Shown: positions 48,885 through 58,395, counted from the first letter of the stretch. The stretch: 64,000 nucleotides of DNA from Candidatus Saccharimonadota bacterium (GCA_905373795.1 CAJPUO010000004.1:1-64000); one strand, 5' to 3'. A program made the numbers and translations. Notes: a model not told the origin generated them from the sequence alone.

Positions 48885-51398
48885 ATGGTTTTTTATACTA
48901 TTTCTGCCGATGAGGCGCTAAAAAAGCTGCATACACGCGCCGGCGGGCTCAGCGCTGCCGAAGTCAAACGCCGCCAAAAACAATACGGATTGAACATCAT
49001 CAATATCAAGTCCGAACCGCTCTGGAAAAAGATTCTAGAGCCGTTTATGGATGTGTTCGTGGTGATTTTAGCCGCTGCCGCAGCAATTAGTTTGCTCCAC
49101 GGCGAAGCAATTGACGCAGTTATTATCTTCATCATCATCGCGGTTTCTGCCATTATTTTTTATGTCCAGAGGTTTTCAACCGACCGGGTGCTGCGCAGCC
49201 TGTCGCGCCGCGACGCCCAAAAAATCGACGTGTTGCGCGCCGGAAAAGTTACTGCTGTAGACAGCTCGCAGCTGGTGCCGGGCGATATCGTCAATTTGTC
49301 CGAGGGCGAGAAAGTCCCCGCCGATATCCGCCTAATCAAAACCGCCAATTTGCGGGTTGACGAGGCACAGCTGACTGGCGAATCTGTGCCAATTTCTAAA
49401 AACATTGAGGCGCTGGACGGGAAAAAAGAAATTTACGAACAAACTAACATGCTATTCCAAGGTTCGTTCGTGGTATCCGGCACGGGTGCTGGCGCGGTAA
49501 TCGCCACCGGCAACGATACCGAGTTTGGCAATCTGGCAATGCTGTCCAAAAAAGAAGCCGCTAAAAGCCCGGTTCAGCAAAAAATCGACAAGCTAATTAC
49601 CAAAATTATCGCGGCAGTAGGCAGCATCTCGCTGGTGGCGTTCGGGCTGAGTTTGCTGCGCGGCATGGACTTTCTGGATAGCCTGAGATTTGTCATGGCG
49701 CTGGCAGTCAGCGCCGTGCCGGAAAGCTTGCCAATTGCTATTTCCGTGGTGCTGGTCTTAGGAATGCGGCGGATGGCTGCTAAAAAAGCGCTGGTTCATC
49801 AAATGCGGGCAATTGAGACGATCGGCGTCATTACTACCATTGCCACCGATAAAACCGGCACGCTGACGAAAAATCTGCTGACGGTGCAAGATACTTGGAC
49901 GCTGGAAAAGCATAACAATTTGGCGAAGTTGATGGCGTATTTCGTCAATCGCGGCGATAGTAAAAGCCACGATCCGCTGGATATAGCACTGGATAATTTT
50001 GCCCGAAAAAACAATGCCGGTGTTCGCGGTCTGCCAGCGGCGGAATTGCCGTTCAACCAGGAATTCTCGATGTCGGCGACAGTTTGGCATCATGGCGCGG
50101 ATTATAAAGTGTATTACAAAGGGGCGCCGGAAGAAATCATCAAGCGTTGCAAATTGCCGGCAGCAGAAGCCAGGCGCGCCAAGCGGGCGATTGGCGATTT
50201 GACATCGCAAGGCTACCGCGTCGTGGGCTTAGCGACCAGCGACACCTCGGAAATCTTGGCAGATTTTTCGCAAATTTCGCGCCAAAAATTGCGGTTCGCC
50301 GGGCTGGCGGCAGTGGCAGATGTCCTGCGTCCAGAGGCAGCACGGGCTATCAAATCAGCGCTGGCGGCGGGGGTTTCCGTACGCATGATCACTGGCGACC
50401 ACTTTGAGACAGCATACCAAATTGGCAAGAAACTTGGCATGGTAGAGAATAGGGAAGAAGTTTTCGATTGCCGAGAAATGTCGAAGATGACCGACGACGA
50501 GCTAGACAAAATCATTGAGCGGACAAAGGTTTTCTCGCGCGTTATCCCGGAGCAGAAATACCGAATTTTAACCATCTTAAAGCGCCATAATATCACCGCC
50601 ATGACCGGCGACGGCGTTAATGACGTGCCGGCGCTATCCGGCGCGGACGTCGGAATTGCCATGGGTTCAGGCTCGCACATCGCCAAAGATGCCGGCGCGA
50701 TAATCCTGCTGGACGACAATTTTAAGACGATTATCGACGCCATGAAAGAAGGCCGCACCATTATCGCCAACGTGCGGCGGATGCTGTTTTACTTACTATC
50801 AACCAACACCGGCGAGCTAATCACCATGATCGGCGCGCTGCTAATCGGTATTAAAACTCCGCTGGAGCCAGTGCAGATTTTATGGGTCAATTTGGTGACG
50901 GACACATCGATGGTCATTCCGCTAGGACTGGAACCGGCAGAAAAGAACACCATGAAACAGCCGCCAAAGCAGCCCGACGCGCCAATTCTGGAGCAAAGAA
51001 TGATCTGGCGGATGTGTATTGTCGCCTTGACGATGTCGTCGCTGGCTCTCGGCGTTTATGTCATATTTGAAAAAAGCCGCGACCACGACTATGCGCAGAC
51101 GCTGGCTTTCGTTTCGCTGGTGGTTAGCCAATGGGCTAATGCCTTCAACACTCGCAGCGACCAAGATTCGGTATTTGTACGCCTGAAAGTAATGAACCGC
51201 AGCTTCTACTTTGGCATGATTTTATCCGTGGCTCTGCAGATGCTGGCGCTATTCGGTCCGCTCGGCGAAGTGCTTCATATCAAACCTGTCGAACCAATAC
51301 ACCTGGCGTTAATAAGCATAACTGCGTTCGTGATACCGATCGGGACGTGCGAACTGCATAAATTGCTTAGTAGACGCCAGGTGCGGGAGGGTAGATAG
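48885..51398 (+). CDS. P-type ATPase, P2 (cation-transporting) class
   Basis: 837 residues from the ATG at 48885. It has an N-terminal cation-ATPase domain, an actuator with LTGESVPISKN, the phosphorylation motif DKTGTLTKN (Asp322), MITGDHFETAYQIGKKLGM and TGDGVNDVPALSGADVGIAMG, and about ten membrane helices with a C-terminal cluster. The M4 region AVSAVPESLPIAISVVL (PESLP) resembles Ca2+/Na+ type P2 pumps. The transported ion is not certain. TATAAT (48873-48878) ends 6 nt before the ATG, so it is probably leaderless; a longer frame upstream has no initiation signals. Confidence 0.92.
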   Translation: MVFYTISADEALKKLHTRAGGLSAAEVKRRQKQYGLNIINIKSEPLWKKILEPFMDVFVVILAAAAAISLLHGEAIDAVIIFIIIAVSAIIFYVQRFSTDRVLRSLSRRDAQKIDVLRAGKVTAVDSSQLVPGDIVNLSEGEKVPADIRLIKTANLRVDEAQLTGESVPISKNIEALDGKKEIYEQTNMLFQGSFVVSGTGAGAVIATGNDTEFGNLAMLSKKEAAKSPVQQKIDKLITKIIAAVGSISLVAFGLSLLRGMDFLDSLRFVMALAVSAVPESLPIAISVVLVLGMRRMAAKKALVHQMRAIETIGVITTIATDKTGTLTKNLLTVQDTWTLEKHNNLAKLMAYFVNRGDSKSHDPLDIALDNFARKNNAGVRGLPAAELPFNQEFSMSATVWHHGADYKVYYKGAPEEIIKRCKLPAAEARRAKRAIGDLTSQGYRVVGLATSDTSEILADFSQISRQKLRFAGLAAVADVLRPEAARAIKSALAAGVSVRMITGDHFETAYQIGKKLGMVENREEVFDCREMSKMTDDELDKIIERTKVFSRVIPEQKYRILTILKRHNITAMTGDGVNDVPALSGADVGIAMGSGSHIAKDAGAIILLDDNFKTIIDAMKEGRTIIANVRRMLFYLLSTNTGELITMIGALLIGIKTPLEPVQILWVNLVTDTSMVIPLGLEPAEKNTMKQPPKQPDAPILEQRMIWRMCIVALTMSSLALGVYVIFEKSRDHDYAQTLAFVSLVVSQWANAFNTRSDQDSVFVRLKVMNRSFYFGMILSVALQMLALFGPLGEVLHIKPVEPIHLALISITAFVIPIGTCELHKLLSRRQVREGR

Positions 51399-51411
51399 TA
51401 GAGGCTAACGC

Positions 51412-52143
51412 TTACTCCGGCAGATATCCATCTCTTGCCATATTATGAACTGGATTGTAGCTAACACTTGCATCAGATCCGGTCAGGTCATTTCTTACGC
51501 AAACCGTAACTTTAGAACCTTCTTCAAAACGATCAGATTGCGGATCTGAATTCAAATAGACCGCGTTAAGGCTGGTGTCTGCAACACTATGATTTCCGCC
51601 TGATTCGTTAAGATACTCTTGAATCTCCTGGCGATCTGCGTCGCCAACACCAACCAAGCCGTCAGGCAAAGACTTCGCACCATCCATTTCAAACTCCTGG
51701 CAGGATGTTGTCATATGAGCCCTGTTCATTTCACCAGCAGCATGACCAACACCAAACATTCCGCCTACCGCGACAGCAAACGCTGCTGCTGCTCCCAGAC
51801 CGCGGCGAACAAGCTCTTTGATACGCCCGTTTTTATCCTGTCGATCTGGATCAAAGGTGTCGCTTTGATTATCTTCAGGCGTCTTAAATGTACCATTTGG
51901 ACCCGTATTTTTCGCAGCTGCTTGCTTACGCCAATACTCCAGTAAGGCATCACTTTCAGCTAATTCTTCCGGCGTTAACTCTCGGCAATACTGCCAATTG
52001 CTCGATTGAGGTCCTTTATAGCCTTCATAACCAGACACGACTCTTGTAGCTCCCTGGTGTCGCAAGGCCGCTAACCTAGCCTGTTCATCTGCTCCACTCC
52101 CTGGTTCAAATGATGGTGGTAATGGTGATAATTCTTTTCCCAT
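51412..52143 (-). CDS. Single-pass membrane protein with outer Cys pair, unknown
   Basis: 243 residues. A cytoplasmic, charged N-terminal half (about 1-112) with ELTPEELAESDALLEYWRKQ, one membrane helix (about 114-135, GLGAAAAFAVAVGGMFGVGHA), and an outer C-terminal domain (about 136-243) with two Cys (TTSCQEFEM and VTVCVRNDL) that may form a disulfide. No family is recognised. AAGGAG lies 5 nt before the ATG. The promoter is TTGACA-17-TATTAT. It ends 13 nt after the stop of the P-type ATPase gene, in convergent orientation. Confidence 0.7.
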   Translation of the reverse strand: MGKELSPLPPSFEPGSGADEQARLAALRHQGATRVVSGYEGYKGPQSSNWQYCRELTPEELAESDALLEYWRKQAAAKNTGPNGTFKTPEDNQSDTFDPDRQDKNGRIKELVRRGLGAAAAFAVAVGGMFGVGHAAGEMNRAHMTTSCQEFEMDGAKSLPDGLVGVGDADRQEIQEYLNESGGNHSVADTSLNAVYLNSDPQSDRFEEGSKVTVCVRNDLTGSDASVSYNPVHNMARDGYLPE

Positions 52144-52188
52144 AAAACTCCTTCTTACTCCTTATGTTTAAGATTGTAACAGTTGTCT

Positions 52189-52217
52189 ATAATACTCCTA
52201 TTTTCCTAATTTGTCAA
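52189..52217 (-). promoter_or_regulatory. Promoter of the single-pass membrane protein gene
   Basis: Minus strand TTGACA (52217-52212), 17 bp, TATTAT (52194-52189). Confidence 0.8.
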
Positions 52218-52293
52218 TAGTATTTGGCCATAATCTTTATAATTCAACAAAAAAACGCCCTTTTATGAGCGAAAGCTTGATAATTAGCTAACT

Positions 52294-52368
52294 TGGCTGG
52301 GACGGCAGGATTCGAACCTGCGAATGCTGGGACCAAAACCCAGTGCCTTACCACTTGGCGACGTCCCA
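52294..52368 (-). tRNA. tRNA-Gln (anticodon TTG)
   Basis: A complete cloverleaf on the minus strand: acceptor TGGGACG / CGTCCCA, D arm with AAGTGGTAAGGC, anticodon arm CTGGG-TTTTGGT-CCCAG with anticodon TTG, T arm with GGTTCGAATCC. The discriminator is G and the CCA end is encoded (52296-52294). G73 is typical of tRNA-Gln. Confidence 0.97.
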
Positions 52369-52450
52369 TCAAAGCCAGGACATTGCTAATTGTAGCACGC
52401 CCAATAAAAAAATTCCATAATCAGTCTTGCAACCAGACGCCAACATAACG

Positions 52451-52456
52451 TATAAT
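52451..52456 (+). promoter_or_regulatory. -10 box of the prepilin gene
   Basis: TATAAT 6 nt before the ATG. No good -35 box is seen. Confidence 0.55.
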
Positions 52457-52462
52457 CTAATT

Positions 52463-52891
52463 ATGAATAACCGTAAGGGTTTTACCATCGTCGAGGTGCT
52501 AGTTATCGTTGTTGCCATCTCTATTCTGGCTACTATCGGCGGATTAGCGTGGCGATCGGCTCGTAATAGCTCCATAGATTCTAAGACTAAAACCGACTTG
52601 AAAATCATCGCCAACGCTATTGACCGATACCATCAAGACAACGGGCAATATCCGGCGCCGACTGGCTGCTATACATCAGGTTGCAGCGGCGGGCAGTTGG
52701 CTGGAGTTTTAATCCCAAAGTACATGAAAGAATTGCCAAAGGACTATAAAGATAATAATTACCATTACATAGCTAGTGGGACGGCGGACAGCTATGCCAT
52801 ACAGGCATACAAGGCAGATGGCAGCGTATGTAAATCTGGCAAAAATATGCAGTCTTCTTGGTTCTCATCGGCGCCAGAATGCAATTTCTAA
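52463..52891 (+). CDS. Type IV prepilin-like protein
   Basis: 142 residues. The N-terminus MNNRKG-FTIVEVL is a class III signal: cleavage after Gly6, with Glu at position 5 of the mature protein, followed by the long hydrophobic helix (VIVVAISILATIGGLAW). A glutamine/asparagine-containing helix and a globular part with two Cys pairs (GCYTSGCSG and a late VCKSG/PECNF) follow, the latter resembling the disulfide loop of pilins. Saccharibacteria use type IV pili for motility and host contact. No other pilus gene is in the window. Leaderless start. Confidence 0.88.
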   Translation: MNNRKGFTIVEVLVIVVAISILATIGGLAWRSARNSSIDSKTKTDLKIIANAIDRYHQDNGQYPAPTGCYTSGCSGGQLAGVLIPKYMKELPKDYKDNNYHYIASGTADSYAIQAYKADGSVCKSGKNMQSSWFSSAPECNF

Positions 52892-52910
52892 TTTGTTATA
52901 ATAACTCTTG

Positions 52911-54314
52911 ATGAGACGGCAGACTTTTGAGACGCTGACACTGGAGAAGATCGTTGGCGGCGGGCAAGCCCTAGGGACGCTGGCTGATGGCCGCAAATGT
53001 TTCGTATGGGGCGGACTGCCCGGCGAGACGGTTACTATTCGCGTTACCAAAAAGAAATCGCACTTCATCGAGGCGGTCGTCGAGGAGGTGATCTCGCCAA
53101 GCCCCGACCGTGTTCAGCCACGAGACCCGGATAGTTATCTTTCGACCAGCCCGTGGCAGATTATGCTGCTCGAGATAGAGCAGATATACAAAAGGCAACT
53201 GATCGACGACGCCTTCACGCTGCATGGTATTGCATTACCAGAGACAATTGACATTTATTGCAACAATGTTACATATGGTTATCGCAACAAAGTTGAATTT
53301 AGTTGGTACAGCGAAGTCGGGGAGTCTGGTGATACACTTGACTTGGCATTTTTTCGCCGCGGCAGCAAAGGCAAGATTGTCGTCGATGGCACAAGTTTGG
53401 CACGCCCAGAAATCAACAACTTGGCGCGTGCGATCCGCGATTTATTACGTCGTAAACACGTTGCGGCTCGCCAGCTCAAAACCCTGCTCATCCGCTGCGA
53501 TCAGTCAGGAGGTTGTGTATGGCAGCTGTATATTAAAGATCGCTTGCCCGAAATTATCACCGCTACTGAAGCCGCCAAGTTACCAGCTCAGGGCGGGGAA
53601 ATTATCTATTCCGACCCGCGCTCGCCGGCCAGCCGTATCACCGAGCGATTGGCGCATTTCGGCGATACCACCCTGACCGACACCATTCTTGGCGTGCCAT
53701 TCCGCTACGCCTGCGAAGGCTTTTTTCAAGTCAACATCCCGGTTTACGAGCAGGCGCTGCGTGATATGAAGGAGTGGGTGCCATATGATTGCAATAGCCA
53801 ACACTCGGGTCGGCAGCTCGGGCACCACCAGAAAATAATCCGGGACCCACGTGAAGTTGCCCAGATTTTTTCCGGGGTGCCGCTCGCTACCGATCAGCCA
53901 ATTCTCGATTTTTACGCTGGCGTCGGCACTACCGGACTGACCATTGGCGGCGGCAACGTCACGCTGGTGGAAATCAACGCCGACGCTGTCCGCGAAATGC
54001 AGCGCAACATCACCGAGCTCGGCCGCACCGACGCCCGCGCTGTCCTCGCTCCCAGCGAACAAGCCCTCGACCATATTACAGGCAAGGAAATCGTCATCGT
54101 TGACCCGCCGCGCGCCGGCCTACATCCCGACGTTATTGCAACATTGTTGCAACAGCTGCCGCCACGCATCATTTATCTCAGTTGTAATCCCGTCACCCAA
54201 GCTCGCGATGTTCGACTCCTGCAAGAAAAATACCACATCGTTCATCACCGCGGCTATAATTTTTTCCCGCGCACGCCGCATATTGAACACTTGGTTATTC
54301 TTGATAAGAAATGA
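52911..54314 (+). CDS. RNA m5U methyltransferase (RlmD/TrmA family), Fe-S cysteines absent
   Basis: 467 residues from the ATG at 52911. An N-terminal TRAM domain (LEKIVGGGQALGTLADGRKCFVWGGLPGETVTIRV), then the central domain and a SAM-binding fold with ILDFYAGVGTTGL, NIT-type motif IVDPPRAGLHPD and the catalytic Cys in IIYLSCNPVTQARD. RlmD-type enzymes usually carry a 4Fe-4S cluster through a CPxxGxCGGC-like motif after the TRAM domain; here the region reads PRDPDSYLSTSPWQIM without Cys. It methylates U in rRNA or tRNA; the target is undetermined. TATAAT lies 8 nt upstream. Confidence 0.9.
   Translation: MRRQTFETLTLEKIVGGGQALGTLADGRKCFVWGGLPGETVTIRVTKKKSHFIEAVVEEVISPSPDRVQPRDPDSYLSTSPWQIMLLEIEQIYKRQLIDDAFTLHGIALPETIDIYCNNVTYGYRNKVEFSWYSEVGESGDTLDLAFFRRGSKGKIVVDGTSLARPEINNLARAIRDLLRRKHVAARQLKTLLIRCDQSGGCVWQLYIKDRLPEIITATEAAKLPAQGGEIIYSDPRSPASRITERLAHFGDTTLTDTILGVPFRYACEGFFQVNIPVYEQALRDMKEWVPYDCNSQHSGRQLGHHQKIIRDPREVAQIFSGVPLATDQPILDFYAGVGTTGLTIGGGNVTLVEINADAVREMQRNITELGRTDARAVLAPSEQALDHITGKEIVIVDPPRAGLHPDVIATLLQQLPPRIIYLSCNPVTQARDVRLLQEKYHIVHHRGYNFFPRTPHIEHLVILDKK
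53256..53272. repeat. Imperfect copy of the TTGCAACA dyad
   Basis: ATTGCAACAATGTTACA matches the recurring dyad with two changes in the right arm. Confidence 0.35.
54135..54152. repeat. Dyad ATTGCAACATTGTTGCAA, copy 3
   Basis: Identical 18-mer inside the RNA methyltransferase gene, encoding IATLLQ. Confidence 0.7.
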
Positions 54315-54356
54315 ATCGGCTGGCGTGTTAACACTTAATACGGAACATCAGTAAAT

Positions 54357-54385
54357 TTGACACGGACTCGTGCCGCTGATACAGT
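54357..54385 (+). promoter_or_regulatory. Promoter of the 319-residue protein gene
   Basis: TTGACA (54357-54362), a 17-bp spacer ending in TGA, TACAGT (54380-54385). Confidence 0.75.
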
Positions 54386-54420
54386 ATTACTACCAATATA
54401 AAGGAGGAGTTTTATATATC

Positions 54421-55380
54421 ATGACAGAAATATCCAAATCACCAGAACAAGAAGTGTCAGGCGAGCAAAAAGCAACTGGCTGGGAAAGCTTAGAAAACTA
54501 TGGCGATGGAAATGTTGAAGACGGATCCGATTACAATCATCACAGCCCACTTGAAAAAGTTCCAGCAATTAACGGAAACGATCTCCTCAGAAGTAGAGTA
54601 TTCTTCGGCGATGCAATAAAGCTGACACAGAAATACATTCCAACCAGCTCAGAAACTCCAAAGAAAAATCAAGCATTATTAAATTTGGGTGGTGTTCATG
54701 TACTAGTGAATAAAGATTCTGATCCAAAGAAACTAGAAGCAGCTTGGGCGCGAGCTATGCGCGGACACTGTAATCAACAGATAACTGTCGCTGACAACCT
54801 TACTGATATGGTTATTGGAAGTTATCCGCTAGTAACAGACACCCTAGACAACATACCAAAAGAAATCCTTGAAGCTGAAGCAGCGGAAGACGAGGCAAAG
54901 CGCCGCGCAGGAGATAAAAAAATTCAGCGAGCAGACGCTATTATTAACAGGGAAGAAATCTACCGAAGATTGAAAGATGAAATATGGTATGTAGAGCTTA
55001 CTTTTGGTGAAGGAGACAAAACATATACAACCAACGTCTACGGTGACAAACAAAAGCAACCAGAGGAGGATCCGTTTGACTCGGCAGACGAAGCTAAGAT
55101 TTTAATGCAACGCGCTCATGCCATACTGTGGGCAAAACTTATACAGAAGCGCCTTAATGAAAATGAAAGCAAAAAAGTAGCTGACGTAGCAGAAGAATCT
55201 CTTAACGAGATGGGTATCACTCTTTCTAAAAAACAGGAAAATACATTTGTTAAAGATATCTGTCATGAGCTAGGCTATGCCGTATACAATTGGGAGCATT
55301 GCGCCGAGCTGGATGATTGGTATAATAAAAGACATTGCGAGCTGTTGGATATAAAGCCGCTTCCAGAAGAAGCTAGATAA
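54421..55380 (+). CDS. Unknown acidic soluble protein
   Basis: 319 residues from the ATG at 54421, with AAGGAGGAG about 11 nt upstream. It is rich in Glu, Asp and Lys. The N-terminal 60 residues look disordered (EQEVSGEQKATGWESLENYG); the middle has a compact alpha/beta region (ALLNLGGVHVLVNKDSDPKK) and a long charged helix (EAEAAEDEAKRRAGDKKIQR); the C-terminal part is helical. There is no signal peptide or membrane helix. I do not recognise a family. It has its own promoter and terminator, so it is a stand-alone gene. Confidence 0.75.
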   Translation: MTEISKSPEQEVSGEQKATGWESLENYGDGNVEDGSDYNHHSPLEKVPAINGNDLLRSRVFFGDAIKLTQKYIPTSSETPKKNQALLNLGGVHVLVNKDSDPKKLEAAWARAMRGHCNQQITVADNLTDMVIGSYPLVTDTLDNIPKEILEAEAAEDEAKRRAGDKKIQRADAIINREEIYRRLKDEIWYVELTFGEGDKTYTTNVYGDKQKQPEEDPFDSADEAKILMQRAHAILWAKLIQKRLNENESKKVADVAEESLNEMGITLSKKQENTFVKDICHELGYAVYNWEHCAELDDWYNKRHCELLDIKPLPEEAR

Positions 55381-55401
55381 ACCAGGACTGTCAAGAATGA
55401 T

Positions 55402-55438
55402 CCGGCAGGCATACGATATTTGCCTGCCGGCGTTTTTT
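55402..55438 (+). terminator. Terminator of the 319-residue protein gene
   Basis: CCGGCAGGCA pairs perfectly with TGCCTGCCGG, followed by CG and six T. Confidence 0.92.
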
Positions 55439-55445
55439 ATGGCGG

Positions 55446-57869
55446 TTATACTTTTCTCTGGCATTCATTAGCAGTTAATTTTTTGCCAACACGGCGGGCT
55501 AGCCACCACTGAACTAGGGCGACGACGACAACCACGGCGATGCCCGGCCAGAGCAAGATAATATTTGGCACAGTAAAGTCAAAAAACTGCCTGAGCGGCT
55601 CGATGCCAAAACTCACCAAGGTCACGAACAACACGCCCGCCATATATAGCGTCCGCGCTAAGTGCGCCCGCTTATCCAGGACCACACCGAGCATCGGCCC
55701 GACCAAAAACACCAGATAAATCCCAAAGAACGTCGCCGTCAGAACTGTCATCGTCGCCGCCTCAGCCGCTTGATGTGGATGTAGCGTCACGCCCGACCAG
55801 TAGGTGAACGCCACGGTAAGGCCCGTCAGTAGCGCGATCGGCGCCACCGCCCGCAAGGTGTCGCGCCAGAAATGCGCCGGATTGACCCGGTGGCGCGGAC
55901 GCGGTGGAAACAGCGTCCACATGATCGTCGGCATGGTCACCAGGAAAATATTAAGGAAGGTGATGTGCCGCGGTGCGTATGGATAATTCAACCCGACCAG
56001 CATGGTACTGAGTAGCAGCACCACGCCGTAAATAATCTTGTGAAAGAACAGGGTGGCAATGACTTCGATCGCTTGCATGATCCGATTACCCAGCTTCATA
56101 CCGATCGGCAGGGACGTAAACGAATTGTTGAGTAAAATAATATCCGCCACCCGCCGCGACGCCGGAGCGCCCGCGTACATCGCCACGCCGAGGTCGGATT
56201 TTTTCAGCGCCAGCGCGTCGTTAACGCCGTCGCCGACCATGCCAGTAAACTTGCCGGACTGCTTGAAATGAGCGATCAGCCGCTCCTTTTGCTCTGGCAG
56301 CACGCGGGCAAAAATTGTGTGCTCATCAGCAGCCTTGTCGAAGGCTTTGTCGCTGAGACCCGCTAGCGTCGAGCCGAGGATGGCCTTGTCTGGATTATCG
56401 ATACCCGCCTGGCGCGCGATGTGCTGCACGGTGCGTGGATTATCGCCGGAAATCACGCGAATGACCACGCCTTGCTCTTGGAGGAACTTGACCGTATCAA
56501 TCACGCCGTCGCGCAGGGAATTACGCAAAATCACCGCGCCAATCGCTCGCCCAGAGCCGTCCGGCAGATCCTTGAGTTTTGTCGTTTCATCATCAAATTC
56601 CGCCAGCATCAGTACCCGTAGACCGCTGTCCGCCCACTCGTCCAGATGGCGCTGGAGCATGGTGTCAACTGGCGCCAATTTAGCCACAAACTCCGGCGCC
56701 CCCATCATCAATGTCCGCACCGCACCGTCAATCTTCGCCCGGACGCCCGCCATCTTGCGCGCCGAGGAAAAGGCCATCACCTCGATGATTTCTGCGTGCT
56801 TGGGCGGCGTGATTTCCGCTAGGATCGCTTGCCCAGTAATATTGCCGCCGCTGGTTTCATGAGCGATGAGGGCCGCCAGCTCGGCAACGTCCGAAGCAGC
56901 TTCAGATAGTTTTATCTCCGAAAATCTACGCGCTGGACTGCCCGCGGCCGCTTGGGCTGCGAATTTTTCCGAGGTATCCGTAATCGAATTTGCCGATATC
57001 ATCTCATCAAACGCCACCACCCGCTCCAGCGTCACCTCGTCGCTGGTCAGCGTGCCAGTCTTGTCCACCGCCAACAGATTGAGCAGCGCCATCGCCTCAA
57101 TTGCCGCCAATTTCTGCGGCAACACCTTGGCCTGCGCCAGCCGCAGCGAGCCGAACGCCAGCAGCAGGGAACTAGCCAGCAGCAACCCCTCCGGCACCAC
57201 CGTTACCGCCGCCGAAGTAATCGTCTTTAAGATAATCACCACGTCATCGCCCGAGAAATAATACACTATAAAAATCAATGCCGCTAGCACAATCGCGCCG
57301 TATGTCAAGAAAGTGATCGCCCGCCAAATCGCCACCTGCAGCGGTGTCAATTCCGGTTTGTAGCGCTTGAGGACTTGGCTGATGGCGCCGGCCTTCGTCT
57401 GGTCGCCGACTGCCGCGACCCGCGCCGTACCTTCACCCGCCAACACCGTGGTTGCCGCCAGCACCGTGTCGCCAACCGCTTTCTCGACCGCCGCCGACTC
57501 GCCCGTGAGCATACTTTCATTAAGCTCCAAACCCTTCGACACCGTCACCTCTGCGTCCGCCGGCAGCTCATCGCCGGCCCTAAGGATAATCTCATCGCCC
57601 ACCACCAGCGAATCATACGGCACCTCCACCGCCTGACCATCACGCAGCACCCGCGCCCTGGGCGCACTCATCAGCTCCAGCCGGTGCAGCACCCGCTTGG
57701 CACGAATTTCCTGAACGATGCCGATCAGTGAATTGACCACGATCACCACCGAAATAAACCAAGCATCCCGGTACTCGCGCACATAAATCAGCGCCCCGGC
57801 CAGCAGGAAGATTGCCAGCACAATTGGCGACAGTAAATTTCTCTTGATAATATCCAGATAATCTTCCAT
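55446..57869 (-). CDS. P-type ATPase (HAD-IC type, cation)
   Basis: 807 residues from the ATG at 57869. The actuator has MLTGESAAVEKAV, the phosphorylation site is DKTGTLTSD (Asp269), and the hinge region MVGDGVNDALALKKSDLGVAM is intact. M4 contains TVVPEGLLLASSLLLAFGS. It starts directly with M1 and lacks the usual N-terminal cation-ATPase domain, as in CtpE/YloB-like and other short P-type ATPases. The ion is not predictable; Ca2+ or Mg2+ are common for such sequences. The ATG overlaps the stop of the upstream gene (TGATG). Confidence 0.9.
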   Translation of the reverse strand: MEDYLDIIKRNLLSPIVLAIFLLAGALIYVREYRDAWFISVVIVVNSLIGIVQEIRAKRVLHRLELMSAPRARVLRDGQAVEVPYDSLVVGDEIILRAGDELPADAEVTVSKGLELNESMLTGESAAVEKAVGDTVLAATTVLAGEGTARVAAVGDQTKAGAISQVLKRYKPELTPLQVAIWRAITFLTYGAIVLAALIFIVYYFSGDDVVIILKTITSAAVTVVPEGLLLASSLLLAFGSLRLAQAKVLPQKLAAIEAMALLNLLAVDKTGTLTSDEVTLERVVAFDEMISANSITDTSEKFAAQAAAGSPARRFSEIKLSEAASDVAELAALIAHETSGGNITGQAILAEITPPKHAEIIEVMAFSSARKMAGVRAKIDGAVRTLMMGAPEFVAKLAPVDTMLQRHLDEWADSGLRVLMLAEFDDETTKLKDLPDGSGRAIGAVILRNSLRDGVIDTVKFLQEQGVVIRVISGDNPRTVQHIARQAGIDNPDKAILGSTLAGLSDKAFDKAADEHTIFARVLPEQKERLIAHFKQSGKFTGMVGDGVNDALALKKSDLGVAMYAGAPASRRVADIILLNNSFTSLPIGMKLGNRIMQAIEVIATLFFHKIIYGVVLLLSTMLVGLNYPYAPRHITFLNIFLVTMPTIMWTLFPPRPRHRVNPAHFWRDTLRAVAPIALLTGLTVAFTYWSGVTLHPHQAAEAATMTVLTATFFGIYLVFLVGPMLGVVLDKRAHLARTLYMAGVLFVTLVSFGIEPLRQFFDFTVPNIILLWPGIAVVVVVALVQWWLARRVGKKLTANECQRKV

Positions 57870-58357
57870 CAATCAGCCTGAATCCTTTTACATCGAAACC
57901 GCGCGCCAACCCGCCAGCCGCCGCGCGCATCCGGATCGAACTGATAAATCTCGCCGTTTTTTACCTCGGAGATAATACCCAGCGCTGGATTGTACGGCGC
58001 CAGCGTCCGGTAATATAGCAAATCGCCGCTTGATATAATTTTCATGCCAGGGAACACGCTCTGAAAACGCTCGCGGCCGATGTCGTCAAAATAATTCGGC
58101 TGTCCTTTCGGCGGTAAAAACTCCTCGACCTTCAAACCCATACGGCGCACTATTTTTTTAATATCGGCAAGCGTAACCGCCGACGACACCTCGACATACA
58201 CAACCAGATGATTTTTACTCGTCAAGAATACGCTAGCCGCTGCCGTCCGGCCAACATCGCTCATCGGCAAAATTATCGACTGAATCTCAACCGAAAAATC
58301 AAACTTTTCCTTGGCAATTTCTTCCAGCGCTAACACGTCATACGTCGTCGTATTCAT
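57869..58357 (-). CDS. Unknown protein co-transcribed with the P-type ATPase
   Basis: 162 residues, soluble, alpha/beta. It begins with a helical segment (TTYDVLALEEIAKEKFDF) and contains VGRTAAASVFLTSKNHLVVYVEVSS, a KKIVRRMGLKVEEFLPPKG turn, and GIISEVKNGEIYQFDPDARGGW near the end. I do not recognise the family. A TGG-TAAAAT box ends 6 nt before the ATG, suggesting a leaderless start; the stop overlaps the start of the ATPase gene by one base, so the two are translationally coupled. A role in regulating the pump is possible. Confidence 0.7.
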   Translation of the reverse strand: MNTTTYDVLALEEIAKEKFDFSVEIQSIILPMSDVGRTAAASVFLTSKNHLVVYVEVSSAVTLADIKKIVRRMGLKVEEFLPPKGQPNYFDDIGRERFQSVFPGMKIISSGDLLYYRTLAPYNPALGIISEVKNGEIYQFDPDARGGWRVGARFRCKRIQAD

Positions 58358-58395
58358 AATTATATTTTACCACCAACGGCGAATTGCCGCTAATT

